Origin: Datisca glomerata
Taxonomy: Eukaryota; Streptophyta; Magnoliopsida; Cucurbitales; Datiscaceae
DNA: 64,000 bases
Assembly: GCA_003255025.1 (NCBI GenBank)
Contig: QANY01004135.1
Span: forward strand, 1,116,001 to 1,180,000
Reading direction: 5' to 3'
A model generated the notes under the pieces. The model was not told the origin of the DNA and searched no databases. It saw nothing but the letters and a program-made list of their open reading frames with translations. Numbering within the stretch: position 1 is the first letter of the stretch; every line of letters starts with the position of its first letter. The position numbers and the translations under genes are program-made. Of the stretch, positions 23,850-35,246 are shown piece after piece.

Positions 23850-25490
23850 GTAAGTGGCCATCTCAAAGTTTAAAACACAATCCAAAATGTAGAGTTGAAT
23901 TTTCTAAAACAAATTTGCATATTTGGCAAAAGGTCCATATTAAGCAAATGAAATACGGGAGTAACTCAAGTAAACAGAATATTAAAAGTTACATTCTAAT
24001 TTCTCCAATGCTATTGAGATCCCAAAAGAAAATATTTCGGGGAAAAAATATGGATGTTGTACATTTTTGTATAAGTAACATGAATGTTGTACATTTATAA
24101 CATTATTAATAAAAACAATAAACCCACCACCATCAAAGTACTACAGGTTTAGGTTTACGATGCAGCTAATCAAAACTAATTTCTCACTAAAAGTATCAAA
24201 TTTACCTGTAAAAGGGCTGGTCTTTCCTTGATCACACACTCAAATAACACTTGCAAGCAAAACTCCTGGAAATTAGCACTGGATCTGCATTGAATTCATA
24301 AGTGCTTGCTGAAAGTCTTGGGTAAATAAAGGAGCAAGTCCTATTCACAAAGCTGATAGTGATACAAATACAATGACAATACCATCCTTTCTACTAGATA
24401 GAAGATTGAGACTGGCAAAGATAAAAATCACTAGAGAGGTTCCAATACTAACCTACAATAAAGAACAAGCCCAACTTTTCGCTTTATATGAAGAACACCT
24501 GAACCAAATGGGTTGTACTTGTCTTCAATAGTCCACCATGGTTTATCTATTGAAATTTAAATGGAAATAATCTAAAACATCATATAGTAGTATGAGTCTA
24601 CAAGAGTATATGTTTGTTATAGAGCAAGAATCAAGGTTAGTTTCCCTTTCGAAAACTTAAGTGAAAGGGAAAAATGAAAACCAAGTATGGAACATCATAA
24701 ACTAAACTAACATAAGAAAATAGTTGAGTCCATCTACTTTCTGGAACGAGCTCTATTCCTTAAGGCCATTATTGAGGACTACAAAGTCTTATAATCTTCA
24801 AATGAAAGGAGAAAACAAAGTATTCAATCAACAAAAACATTAGTATTCTTTAAATTTGTTAAACCGTTAACAAAGGAAAGATGGGGAACTATAAATAGCA
24901 ATGGTGTTTTGCCATTGAATATTTCGAACTTACATTAGCTCGTTTTGGCATAAGGCATGGGGTAACTTCACATAAACTTGTTTACGCATAATGTTCAGCC
25001 TCCCTAATTATAATTTTAAGAGGAGCATAGACCGGTAAACCAATGTCAACATCAACTGTGTTACGATAAATAATACCAAAATAGAAGAAATTCCATAACT
25101 TAGCTTCTATTCTTGTTTGTCAATCAAAACAAAACCAAAACCGTAAATCATGAAACATGCAAATCACAACAAGAGGAAGATGCAAATCGCAACCAAAACC
25201 CTAAATCAGAAACATGCAAATCGCAACCAAAATCTTAAATCAGAAACATTCAAATCCAGAAACTTCTCCAACAAGAAGAAGAAATAAAATCTATGGTAGA
25301 GAGCTCGATTATACCTGGGTATTGTTGAACTTGAAGGATTCGCAAACTTACCGAACTAAAATCTTAAATCGTGAGAAAAGCTTAGAGAAGAGATCTCGAT
25401 CGAAGTCACCAAGGGAAGCTATCGTGTATGTGACCTTGCAGCGGTAGTGGAGTCGCCTGAGATGTAGATCACGTGCCTTGATTTTGGGTT
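23850..25490 (-). other. Possible spliced gene fragment, unrecognised
   Basis: Several splice-like signals line up on the minus strand. A leader around 25345-25490 ends with ttcg|gtaagtttgcg. A frame ends at about 24990 with VDIGLPVYAPLKIIIREAEH and then a stop. A 60-bp block at 24206-24265 is bordered by ttccag and gtaaat and reads EFCLQVLFECVIKERPALYR. I do not recognise the protein. It could be a decayed host gene, a gene piece carried by a DNA element, or chance. The direct repeats of 25100-25250 (atgcaaatcgcaaccaaaa) lie in its first intron or leader. Confidence 0.3.
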
Positions 25491-25535
25491 GAAGATAGGA
25501 TGAGAGGAAGAATGGAAAAGAGAGAAGAAACTTGT

Positions 25536-25625
25536 GTTTTGTTCGAAGAAAGAGAGAGAGAACATGTTTTGTTCGAAGAAAGAGAGAGAGAACATGTTTT
25601 GTTCGAAGAAAGAAGAGAGAGAAAA
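25536..25625. repeat. 30-bp tandem repeat, three units
   Basis: gttttgttcgaagaaagaga recurs at 25536, 25566 and 25596, each followed by gagagaacat in the first two units. Confidence 0.9.
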
Positions 25626-25899
25626 TTGAAGGAGATTGTTAAGCTACCAGTTGAACCAAAAAGGGTGAAGAAATGACAATATCAGATCAGGAACCTCGTG
25701 CTCAGAAGGATATTCTAAACAAATGAAGGCAATTTGGGACCGAACTAGGAAGGAACGTTCATCATTAAAGCAGTTGGAGGAAACGGGTGTTATCATCTAA
25801 TGGCTAATGAAGGGAGTGAATTGTCCAAGCCTGGGAGTTTCTTACATTTATGAAAGTATTATGTATGATTTCTTATTTTATTTCTTTAATGAAAATTAC

Positions 25900-25960
25900 A
25901 TTATCCAATGGTTTTTTTCGGTTAAGGATTTTCCACGTAAAATTTGGTGTTAGCTTTTCT
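25900..25960 (+). repeat. LTR R/U5-like fragment
   Basis: ggttaaggattttccacgta resembles the ttaaggggttttcacgta block at 51645-51665. It is a short remnant of the same LTR style. Confidence 0.4.
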
Positions 25961-25982
25961 TTTTAGGTTGGAATGAACGAAT

Positions 25983-26594
25983 AGGGCCCCTAAACTTCAT
26001 GAGAAGCTTAAGTTATTGGGAACAGATGTCTATGAACACCATTATCAGAAGGAAATTATAGGGGCCCCTGAGCTTCGTGAGGAGCCTAAGTCATTGGAAA
26101 CGGATATCTATAGGCACCGTTCTCATAAGGAAATTATGCGGCCCTGAGCTTTGTCAGAAGCTTAAGTCCCTAAGACCGGATGTCTACGGGCACCATTCTC
26201 AGAAGGAAAGTATAGGGACCTTGAGCTTCATAAGAAGCTTAAGTCCTTCAGAACGGGTGTCTACAGGAACCGTTCTGAGAAGGAAATTATAGGCCCTTGA
26301 GCTTCATGAGAAGCTTAAGTCCATACAAACGGATCTCTACGGGCATTGTTCTCAACAAAATTATAGGGCCATTGAGCTTTGTGAGAAGCTTAAGTCCTTG
26401 GGAATGGATGTCCTCGGGCACTGTTCTCAGAAGGAAATTTTAAGGCCCCTAAGCTTCCTGAGAAGCTGAAGTCCTTGGGAACGGATGTCTATGTGCACAT
26501 TCTTATAAGGAAATTTTAGGGCCCCTGAGCTTTGTGGAAGTTCAAGTCATTGGGAATGATTGATCAACAAACACTATTCTTAGAATGAAAACAG
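25983..26594. repeat. Tandem array, about 76-bp unit, eight copies
   Basis: Each unit holds ggcccctgagctt, gagaagcttaagtcc, aacggatgtctacgggcacc and ttctcagaaggaaattata. Units start near 25985, 26062, 26140, 26214, 26290, 26365, 26442 and 26518. Copies differ by many substitutions and a few small deletions. A related, more decayed array lies at 49450-49745. Confidence 0.85.
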
Positions 26595-26929
26595 GAAACC
26601 CAAAATACACTCATTCAAAAAGATTGGCAACATATACAATTCGAAAGAATTAAAAAAACTCAAGTGTGTCAGCAAGATTCAAGAAAGAATAGAATGTGTC
26701 ATGGAAATCAAAAAATGCTAAAACCACAAAGTACACGACAACAGGAAAATCAGAAGTTGAAAAGGAAAAAAATCAACTTTCTTTTCATTAATGGTGGTTG
26801 AAAATTACAATGAAGGAAAGTACAAAGAGCAGGAGGAGAAAAGGAAGGAATAAATGACAAAGGAAATTCAGAAAAGAAAATTACAGTACATAAATAGAAA
26901 GTAGAAACTACAAAAAGACAAGAAGCCAA
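26595..26929. other. Spacer, no gene seen
   Basis: The stretch is A-rich and holds no supported frame or repeat. Confidence 0.5.
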
Positions 26930-27871
26930 CAAAGCTTCCTCTTCATCAGCGGTGACCTCGGCAGCAGGCTCAGAAGACGCGTTTATCTCGGTTTGTGTCT
27001 CTAGAGGAACATCGCAGATAGGCATCTGTGGAGGTGCCTTTACTAAATCATCTCTATGGCCCACACTATAAACCATCTTCTCGGCCTTTCCAAACAAGGC
27101 TTGATTTCATCCCATGTCTGCCCCTCTCTCTCTCTCTTCAGCTTGAGTCTTGGCTGGTTTAGTTGTTGCCAGTCTTTCTTCAGATGCTACCAAAGAATTC
27201 TAAAAGGCTTCCAAAGACTCCTTGGCTACCTTCAAGGAATCTTCAAGCTTCAGACGCTCCTCAACTACCGTGACTGCATCTTGAGCAAAATTTTCCACGA
27301 CTCCTTGAAGTTCAGCTTCATTCTTCTACAACTGATCATTCTTAGCCTGAAGACGGTCAAGAATGACCCATCATCCGGTGAGTTCCTACTTCCAGTTGGC
27401 CATAGTCGGCTCTTTGGAAAGATAAGGCTCTTGTAGAGTATTATGATAAATAATGGCCTAAAGAGGAATGTAAGTAAAAGATAAAGTGTTGGTAAATGGG
27501 AAAACAAAATAAATAAAAAATGAAAAAAGAGACTTGTACCTTCATCAAACCATGACTCAAAGAACAAAGTTGGTTTCTTACACTCACATTGCAGGCTTCC
27601 ACTACATTCATCTCAGACTCGATACCGCGAAGCACTATGTGGGCAGAGCGGGGATCAATCAAGAAACTAACAGAAGCAGGAACGGGAGGAGCACTCGAGA
27701 ATCGCCTCAAATTCTAGAGAGTAGAGTCTTCAACCATCCTTTGAGAATGGGAAGAAGTTGTGGGGGTTGATTCCCTTTGAGTTATTGGTGGATGAGGCGC
27801 AGGATGGATCATTGAGCGTGTTGGAGGGACCTCGTTTCAGATGACGGGAGTAGAGGGAGCAAGGGGAGCAG
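26930..27871 (-). pseudogene. Element-borne coiled-coil protein remnant with one intron
   Basis: Minus strand. Exon 1 (27871 to about 27541) has a Pro/Ser-rich start and then DPRSAHIVLRGIESEMNVVE, CNVSVRNQLCSLSHGLMK. It ends at a gtacaag donor; an acceptor tctacaag is near 27430. Exon 2 reads EPYLSKEPTMANW, then a heptad-rich stretch (KNEAELQGVVENFAQDAVTV, ERLKLEDSLKVAKESLEAF), then FGKAEKMVYSVGHRDDLVKA and an acidic end. Such coiled-coil proteins recur in plant retroelement-rich DNA, but I cannot name the family or its function. Four or more stops show decay. Confidence 0.55.
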
Positions 27872-28340
27872 AAGGTTTGCTTGTAAAACATGCCAGTGAC
27901 TTTTGTTTAGGAGATTCAGTGACATGGATGTCAGGAAATATGATCTTAGAAGATTTAGAATCCAAGCTTTCATAACGGATCGTATATTGGTTCCCTTAAG
28001 TGTTAATTTTGGAACTGAATGACTATTGAGCTCAAATTTATATTAATGGTACTTAAGGATCAAGAGGCAATTAGAAGGGCAAGACGGTAATTTTGACCTG
28101 CTCTAATTTGTGAATCAATAATTGGAGGATATTACTACATGAAGTGATTATATCAATATACTACACGTGAATACTCTGTAAATATATTATGTAATTACTA
28201 AGAGTGCAATTTCATATTTATCGTGAAATATTAATGGAATTAATAAAAAAGATTATTTAACTAAAGATTTTAATTAATAATCTATTTTATTAGAGCTTAG
28301 AATTATGGGTCCATGGTCCCCAAGTCACCTCTTTACTACA
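27872..28340 (+). repeat. Copia 5' LTR, first remaining part
   Basis: It aligns with 9375-9840 and 41698-42280: ttgtaaaacatgcc, agtgacttttgttt, gtgacatggatg and aatggttcccttaag-type blocks. It stops at the nested element. The last five bases (ctaca) are one target copy. Confidence 0.85.
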
Positions 28341-29497
28341 TGACGAGTGTATTTTACACTCATATTTTAGATAATCTTAACTTTATTTTTGTTTGCTCTT
28401 TTAGATTTATTGGTTGATTTATGTATTTTTTTTGTTTCTATCATGTAGGTTTGATATTCAATTGTTTTTGGATTGATTTGAAAATATTTGGAAGTAAAAA
28501 ATTCAGAAAAATCACAAAAAGAACGAAACTGGGTAAGAGGGGGAGCGTCGTGACGCAGGCTATACAGAATGCCAGCGCCGCGTCGTGACGCTGGCAGTAC
28601 AGATTGCCAGCGCTGCGTCGCGACGTTGGATGTACAGAATGCTAGCGCCGCCACGTTGACTTCCCAGCGTCGCGACGCTGGCACGACATATAGGCAGATA
28701 GAACGCTAGAGCGGCGACGCTGGCGCGATAACACTTTTCACGTTTCTCTCTCTTATTTTATCCTTATCGAACTCTAGTGTATAAAGAGAATATTTTAGGT
28801 CTTTTGGGGACTCTTTTGGACATGAGAGGTAGAGGAGAAAGCTTTTAGGGAGAGGAAACGAAGTCTAATCCAACCGGGAGACGGATCTCAACTTTAATTC
28901 ATCAGCAAATCTAGTTTTTTCTTCTATTTTCCTCAATGTTAATGAATATTATTAGGATATCTTCTTATTCTAGTATGTTCTAATTTTTTTATCTAAGGCT
29001 ACGACGTAGCCAAACCATGATTGTCTGACAAACTATTGCATGATTTCGGTTTTATTTTTAAGACTGAGAAGTGATGATTGAATCTGCTCTTTGTTAATAA
29101 CACCACTAGAATTTCATAAGTTAGAGATAATTATGAATCTAGTGTAGCAAATATAATTTCTAGTGTTTAATGAGTTTCATTTTAGTGAATCTTGACAGAG
29201 ATGTATGATTCATATTTTTGATTCATTATTATCGATGCTTGAGAAAGATTTATAATTATATTAGAGAAATTTGCTATCAATATTCTGAATAAACATTAAT
29301 TGATTTAGAAATGTATTTTATAGCTTGTTTGGTTTGGTGAAATCGAAAATCCTAGAGCTTTTAACTATTCAAATTTTATCTTTGTCAAATCTTTATCGTT
29401 TTAGTTTATTTAAAAATCCCTACTTTTCATCATTCCTAAGTAGAATTAGGTTTAGTTAGTTTCAATTATTAAGATCAATCAATCATGTGGACGAAGA
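28341..29497 (+). repeat. 5' LTR of the Athila-like element, 3' end deleted
   Basis: It matches 32773-33996 from tgatgagtgtattttacact on. A TATA box (gtgtataaagag) stands near 28768. The match runs through atcaatcaatcatgtg and then jumps into gag. The terminal part of U5 and the PBS are missing. A GC-rich stretch at 28540-28720 with repeated cagcgtcgcgacgctgg-type palindromes is longer here than in the 3' LTR. Confidence 0.85.
28540..28725. repeat. GC-rich palindromic repeats in LTR
   Basis: The phrases gccagcgccgcgtcgtgacg and ctggcagtacagat recur at about 40-bp steps. The 18 bp at 28664-28681 (ccagcgtcgcgacgctgg) form a perfect palindrome. The 3' LTR has a shorter version near 32995-33090. 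Confidence 0.85.
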
Positions 29498-29861
29498 TTT
29501 ATTACTTGAAGTCGATGCTCTTACCGCTCAAATAGCTACACTGTCCAAGCAATTGAGCTCTTTCACCGCCAATGCTAGTGAGCCTTTACGAAAATTTTGT
29601 AATTTGTGCAATGAGCCTTTTCTTAGTACTGAATGTCAAGGCATGAATTCTTTTGCTCATTCTCAATCAAAACATGTTAATTTTGTTGATAATTATAATA
29701 GGCAGAATAATCCATTCTCCAACACCTACAATCAAGGATGGAGAAATCACCCCAATTTCTCGTGGAAGAATAGTCAGAGTGTGATTAATCCACCAGTTAC
29801 AACTCAGCCTCAGCAACCTAACATTTCTCTAGAAAAACCTATTGCCCCAGCTCATAGTTAA
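29487..29861 (+). pseudogene. Gag C-terminal part, Athila-like
   Basis: The open frame reads LLLEVDALTAQIATLSKQL, then CNLCNEPFLSTEC (a broken zinc-knuckle-like pattern), then NQGWRNHPNFSWKN and a Pro/Gln-rich end. This is the usual gag tail in Athila-type elements. The apparent start codon is made by the LTR-gag deletion, so it is not a real start. Length is 124 codons up to the stop at 29861. Confidence 0.75.
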
Positions 29862-30920
29862 TACTACTCAATTTATAGCTAGAACATATGCTACACTTAA
29901 GAGGCAAGAAACAAGCATTCAAAGGCACGAAACTAGTATTCAGAGTCAAGCTGCGTCATCAGGAATTTGGAGCTTCAAATGGGTCAACTTTTAGAAATAC
30001 TCACACAAAGACCAAAAGGTTCTCTACCAAGTAACACCGAGAGGAATCTAAAAGAATAAGTAAATGCCATTACTCTTCACAGTTACAAGGAGTTAGCAGA
30101 ACTTTAGAAAGCCACTATTGAAAATTCTCAGCCAACTAAAGCAGAAGCTGAGACAATGGGTGATGATCTTACCAAGAGCTTAGAAAAGAAGAAAGTCAAG
30201 TCTAAGTCAAAGATTTTTCCTAATAATCCTCCACCATATGTTCCACATATTCCATACCCTCAGCGGTTCCAAAAGAAGAATTTGAATAAGCAGTTTTCTA
30301 TGTTTCTTGATGAATTTAGGAAACTATATATAAACATCCATTTTGTTGATTCTTTGGAACAATTGCCGAGCTATATCAAATTCATGAAGGACATTCTCTC
30401 AAACAATAGAAAACTAGATGAATATGAGACAGTTGCACTAACTGAGGAGTGTAGTGTTATCTTGCATAATAAATTACCTCCGAAGTTAAAGGACCCTAGA
30501 AATTTTACTATTCCTTGCACCATTGAGAATTCATATTTTGAAAAGGCTTTATGTGATCTTAGGGCTGGTATCAATTGGATGTCATATTCATTTTACAAAT
30601 AGCTAGGTCTTGGAGAAGCTAAGCCCACGACGGTATCCTTATAGTTAGCTGATCGGTCTATCAGATATCCATTAGGGATTATTGAGGATGTTTTGGTAAA
30701 GATGGATAAATTTATCTTCCCAGTTGATTTTATTTTTCTTGACATGGAGGAAAACCAAGCAATTCTAATTATTCTTAGTCGACCATTTTAGCTATGAGAA
30801 GAACTCTGATTGATGTTCAAAAGGGGGAACTTATTCTAAGAGTGCAAGATGATCATGTAATTTTTAATGTTTTCAATACAATCAAACACCCAAATGATAT
30901 GAATAGTTGTTTCAGGTAGA
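29862..30920 (+). pseudogene. Gag-protease region, Athila-like
   Basis: The best open part is 30156-30602: PPPYVPHIPYPQRFQKKNL, FLDEFRKLYINIHFVD, KDPRNFTIPCTI and LCDLRAGINWMSYSFY. In the active family the latter reads DLGASINLMP; here the G-A step is R-A-G, so the catalytic site is damaged. After a stop it goes on: GLGEAKPTTVSL, ADRSIRYPLGIIEDVLVKMD, FPVDFIFLDMEE and DVQKGELILRVQDD. Protease would process the polyprotein inside the particle. Confidence 0.8.
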
Positions 30921-30984
30921 TAGTGTAAAATTTTTAGAAGGTAAACCTAGACACCTACCACTTATTGAAAAACCATCAGGTTAG

Positions 30985-31235
30985 ACCTCCATCTTTGGTA
31001 CACCTTTATGGGAGAAGCATCCACTTTGCCTGTCATTATCTCTGCTTTGTTAAATAATGAACAAGAAGGCAAGCTGCTGCGGGCTTTGAGAGAGAAAAAA
31101 ATGGTCTTAGGCTGGTCAATTTCTGACATAAGGGAAATTCTAAAGTCAGTGGACAACATGTGAAGCCTGGATGATCATTATGTCTGGCTGAAGACATTAA
31201 AGCAAGCGCTATCGGGAGGAAACCCGATTGTACTT
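30985..31235 (+). pseudogene. RT start fused to the polyprotein end
   Basis: The RT N-terminus is clear: STLPVIISALLNNEQEGKLL then ALREKKMVLGWSISDI (about 31015-31135). Directly after it the text changes to VSGQHVKP and LAEDIKAS, the style of the extreme C-terminus of such polyproteins. The fusion point is near 31145. All of the RT core, RNase H and integrase are missing between. Confidence 0.75.
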
Positions 31236-32772
31236 ATGTTATTTTTTTTAGTTTTTTTAATTTTCTTTTGCTTATTTTATTATTGTTTTTCTTCAGGTTT
31301 TTATAAAACAAATTATGGACGAATTTGGCTCATGCACCACCTCCTCTCATTTGGAGACAACAAGAACAACGCAGAGACTGATGAGGATGTTAGCTTATCC
31401 TTATTCAGGGAAAGTCCTCTCTACTTACTCCTTTTACATACTTTTCTTTTCATTGAGGACAATGAAAGTTTTTAGTTTGGGGGTGGTGGCTTTAATTTAA
31501 ATTTTATTTTTTTCGCATTCTGTAGTAGACATCACTAACACCTATGATGAGATTGGTTTTGAATTATTGATAACTTTGGAAAAAATGTTGAATTTGTGTT
31601 TGAACCAAGTATTGATTTGCATTTCACTAGAGAATCCTAACATATTGAGCACCTAGCCTTGAGCGTTTGATTATATTTTTGCTTATAGAAGGTTGATGTG
31701 GCTTAAGGAATCATTATGATCTCATATGAACTCTTGAACCAGTTTGATTGTTGCTCGAGGTGAAATTCTAGGCTATACACTTCACTTAGGACATGATTAG
31801 GCCATCTTTAGACCGTTTGAGTTTTTAAGCCAACCTGTGCATAATTGTTTCCTAGTCATAACTGTTGAGCTTAAATAGTCAATTTTATCATCCATGGCAA
31901 TTTTGCAATATTATAAAAAATTTCCCTAGTACCCTTTTTTACTCATAGTATTTGTATGTTCTGGGAAAATACTTGGAGTTATGACAATCTGGGTGGTTGG
32001 GAGGAGTTTCAATATAAAAAATGATGAATAAACTTGATTTTGTAGCCTCTTGGACTTGAGTGACTAAGCTTGAAGGAGAGTCTTAAAACCAAATACCTTA
32101 AGACCAACTGGTTTAGGAGCCATTAGTTGAAAGCTCGTTAAGGAAAAGTGAAGTTTATGGAAATCAAATTAAAAAAAAAACAGAGAATGGTTGAGCATGA
32201 TTGATAATTCAAGAGGTGAAATGAAAAGTTTAGGGGTGTTACAAGATGAGTTAAGCTCGTTGATTCCTAAAATACATGTGTGACTATGGGTAAAGATTAA
32301 GCCAAAATAATATTCTTTATCATACCCTAAACCCTAGCCATACATTACAAGCCTATGAAAATCCTAATGATCCTAATTAATGTGGTTTGCCTACATTAGT
32401 TGAGAGTGGCATGAAAAAATGGTTATGGAGTTCTAATCTATTTGTAGATTATTAGATTCACTTTTACAGGACTTGATTGCACAAACTCATCTGGGTTTAA
32501 GAGATTGGACGACTTAAGGTGACACACACACACACTCGGGACTTTTCAAGTTCTAATGTAAGTTGGTAATTGTGTTAAAGCTTTACATGATCATAATTCA
32601 GAAGTTTTTTCTTGGGTTATCACTATTTTAGAATCTCTGAGGCAAGTTTAGTTAGTCAAAAACACTACGTCACTCTTTCTTTAGCTTTTCAAAGTTAGTG
32701 TTTATTGTTTTTCTTGTTTGATTTTTTTTAGTTTTGCTCTAGGACTAGAAAAATGTTAAGTTTGAGGGTATT
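31236..32772 (+). other. 3' non-coding region of the Athila-like element
   Basis: No supported frame. It holds ttgaggacaatgaaag and agtttgggggtgg near 31452-31490, a conserved block of this lineage. A second purine-rich block (aagtttgagggta, 32757-32770) precedes the 3' LTR and is the likely polypurine tract. Confidence 0.7.
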
Positions 32773-33996
32773 TGATGAGTGTATTTTACACTCATATTTT
32801 AGATAATCTTAACCTTATTTTGTTAGTTCTTTTAGATTTATTGATTGATTTATGTATTTTTTTTGTGTCTATCTTGTAGGTTTGATATTCAATTGCTTTT
32901 AGATTGCTGGAAAGATTTGAAAGTAAAAAATTTAGAGAAATCACAAATATAATAGAACTAGGCAGGAGGGCCAATGTCGTGACACTGGCAGTAAAGAATG
33001 CCAGCGCCGCGGCGCTGACTTCCCAGCATCACGGCGTTGTCTGTACAGAATGCCAGCACTGGCACTAACTTCCAGCGTTGCGACGCTGGCGTATTAACAA
33101 TTTTTGCATTTTTCACTCCTATTTTATCCTTATCAAACCCTAGTGTATAAAGAGAATATTTTAGGTCTTTTTTGGAACTTTTTAAGACACGAGAGGTAGA
33201 GGAGAAAACTTTTGGGAGAGGAAACAAAAACTATTCCAACCGAGAGACGGATCTCAACTTCAATTCATCCTTAAAACTAGTTTTTTATTTTATTTTTCTC
33301 TATTTTCATGAATATTATTAGGCTTATTCTAGTATGTTCTATTTTTTTTATCTAGGGCTACGACATAGCCAAACCATGATTGTTTATAAATTTTGAGTTT
33401 TAATCAAATCGATGTTTATTGAGTGTTATAATCCGTTCTTAATGCTTGTGATTGTTTGGCCAACAATTGCATGATTTTAGATATGATTCTGAGGCTGAGA
33501 AGTGATGATTGAATCTGCTATTTGTTTATAACTCTATTAGAATTTCATAATTTAGAGATAATTATGAATCTAGTGTAGAAACTATAATTTCTTGTGCTTA
33601 ATGAGTTTCATTATATTGAATCTTGACAGAGATATATGATTCGTAATTTTGATTCATTATTATCAATACTTGAGAAAGATTGATAATTATATTAGAGAAA
33701 TTTGCTATCAATGTTTTGAATAAACATTAATTAATTTAGAATTAGAATTTAGAGCATGTTTGGTTTGGTGAAATCGAAAACCCTAGAGCTTTAAACTATT
33801 CAAAATTTATCTTTGTCAAATCTTTATCGTTTTAGTTTAATTAAAAATCCCTGCTTTTCATCATTCTCAAGTAGAATTAAGGTTTTGTAATTTCAATTAT
33901 TAATATCAATCAATCATGTGCACGATACTATATTTTTATAGAAATTTATTACTTGACAATGATGGTGTACACTTGCACTATAGAAAATTCGCAACA
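32773..33996 (+). repeat. 3' LTR of the Athila-like element
   Basis: It starts TGATGAGTG and ends GCAACA, 1224 bp. gagtgta and tacactc form a small inverted repeat just inside the start, as in the 5' copy. The TATA box (gtgtataaagag) is near 33143. The end (33915-33996) is not present in the 5' LTR, which is truncated. Confidence 0.9.
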
Positions 33997-35230
33997 CTAC
34001 ACAGTTTAGGGTGTGAATATTTCAGGTTATGATAAAATAACTAACTTGCGATATGAATTAAATTTTTGGGATAAGTATATAATTATGAGATAATTATATG
34101 TAATTAATTGATTTTGAATTAATTAATTAAATTATTTAATGTATTTTTCAAAAATTACAATTAAATAATTTTATTGATTAATTTTGTGTTGATCAATAAG
34201 TGAGACATAATATTTGATTTATAAAATTAAACAATATTAAATCATTATGAGATAATGGTTTGATCATGTTTATCTAATAACTTAGTTAACAGATAAGATA
34301 ATTGATTGGGAGATATGTTAATTTTAAATTAACTGATATCTAGATATTTATCTAATTGAAATAAATAATAAGTTTAAAAAATTACCACGTGGCAGATTGG
34401 ACTGCCACATGTCAATCACTAATTTTAGATAAGAGATTGACATGGACTACTATAGTGTCACGTACGTGGCCCTACAGTGGACACCTGGCACACTGTAGTG
34501 CCTCATGACACTACAGTGGTGCCTTGAGTCATCAGTGCCGTGAGGCACTGTGGCTCTTCAAGGCACACTGTAGTGCCATGTGACACTACAATGTTGCTCA
34601 ATTGTAGTGGGTCCCACTGTAATGGCACATTTATAAATTTATTAATTTATGTAAATCTTTAAACAGTCTGATGAGCCTTGACCTATAAGATATATATTGA
34701 TAAAATTGTATTGGCTTTAATGCTTCAGCTGAAATCAATTAATGAACAAGCACATGTCCTAGTGTCTTTGGGGATTGGCTTTAATCCTTCAGATAAAATT
34801 GTATGAGTGAAGGTTAATCAAAAAGCTCTGTGAGTTTTCCTAATTCTCTTAGAGTTTTGTTTCACAATAGTCCTTCTCCAAAATCTCTAAATATTATGTG
34901 TTCAGTACATCTAGGATAGAAAAGTGTCTTTGATTTATTCTACGTACCCACACATGTCCTAGTGTCTTTGGGGATTGGCTTGGAAGATCTTGGTGTGGAC
35001 TACAAGTTCATTGTGTTCAAGGACGTTTGATAGATTACAAGAAGTATAATTCATATCTTTGTATGTCTTAAATTTAATGTATCGATATATAATGGATCCA
35101 ATCTAAAAAATATTTTTTAATTAAAAATTTTTCATCTTTGGGATCTGCGACGATGCGATCATTTATCATTTTATAATTTTTTTTCAAAAACACCACCAGG
35201 CGTTACGCCACGTGCTGCTGCGGATTCTAA
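33997..35230 (+). repeat. Copia 5' LTR, second part
   Basis: It begins with the second ctaca target copy and joins the first part as in the intact LTRs (cctctgtattacacagtcta at 42270). It contains the palindrome cluster at 34440-34610, a TATA-like gatatatatt near 34689, and an internal duplication of about 30 bp (cacatgtcctagtgtctttg at 34751 and 34950). It ends near 35230 before the PBS. Confidence 0.85.
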
Positions 35231-35233
35231 AAA

Positions 35234-35246
35234 TTGGTACTAGTGC
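35234..35246 (+). other. Copia primer-binding site, degenerate
   Basis: ttggtactagtgc resembles ttggtatcagagc, the tRNA-iMet PBS of plant Copia elements, at the expected place after the LTR. Confidence 0.55.

Larger units (their letters stand above)
28341..33996 (+). mobile_element. Non-autonomous Athila-like LTR element
   Basis: The element starts TGACGAG and ends GCAACA. ctaca borders both sides (28336-28340 and 33997-34001). It holds a 5' LTR, a fused gag tail, protease, a fragment of RT, a long 3' non-coding region and a 3' LTR. Most of RT and all of RNase H and integrase are absent. The PBS and the gag N-terminus are also gone, so it could not replicate without help and the copy is itself damaged. 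Confidence 0.9.
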
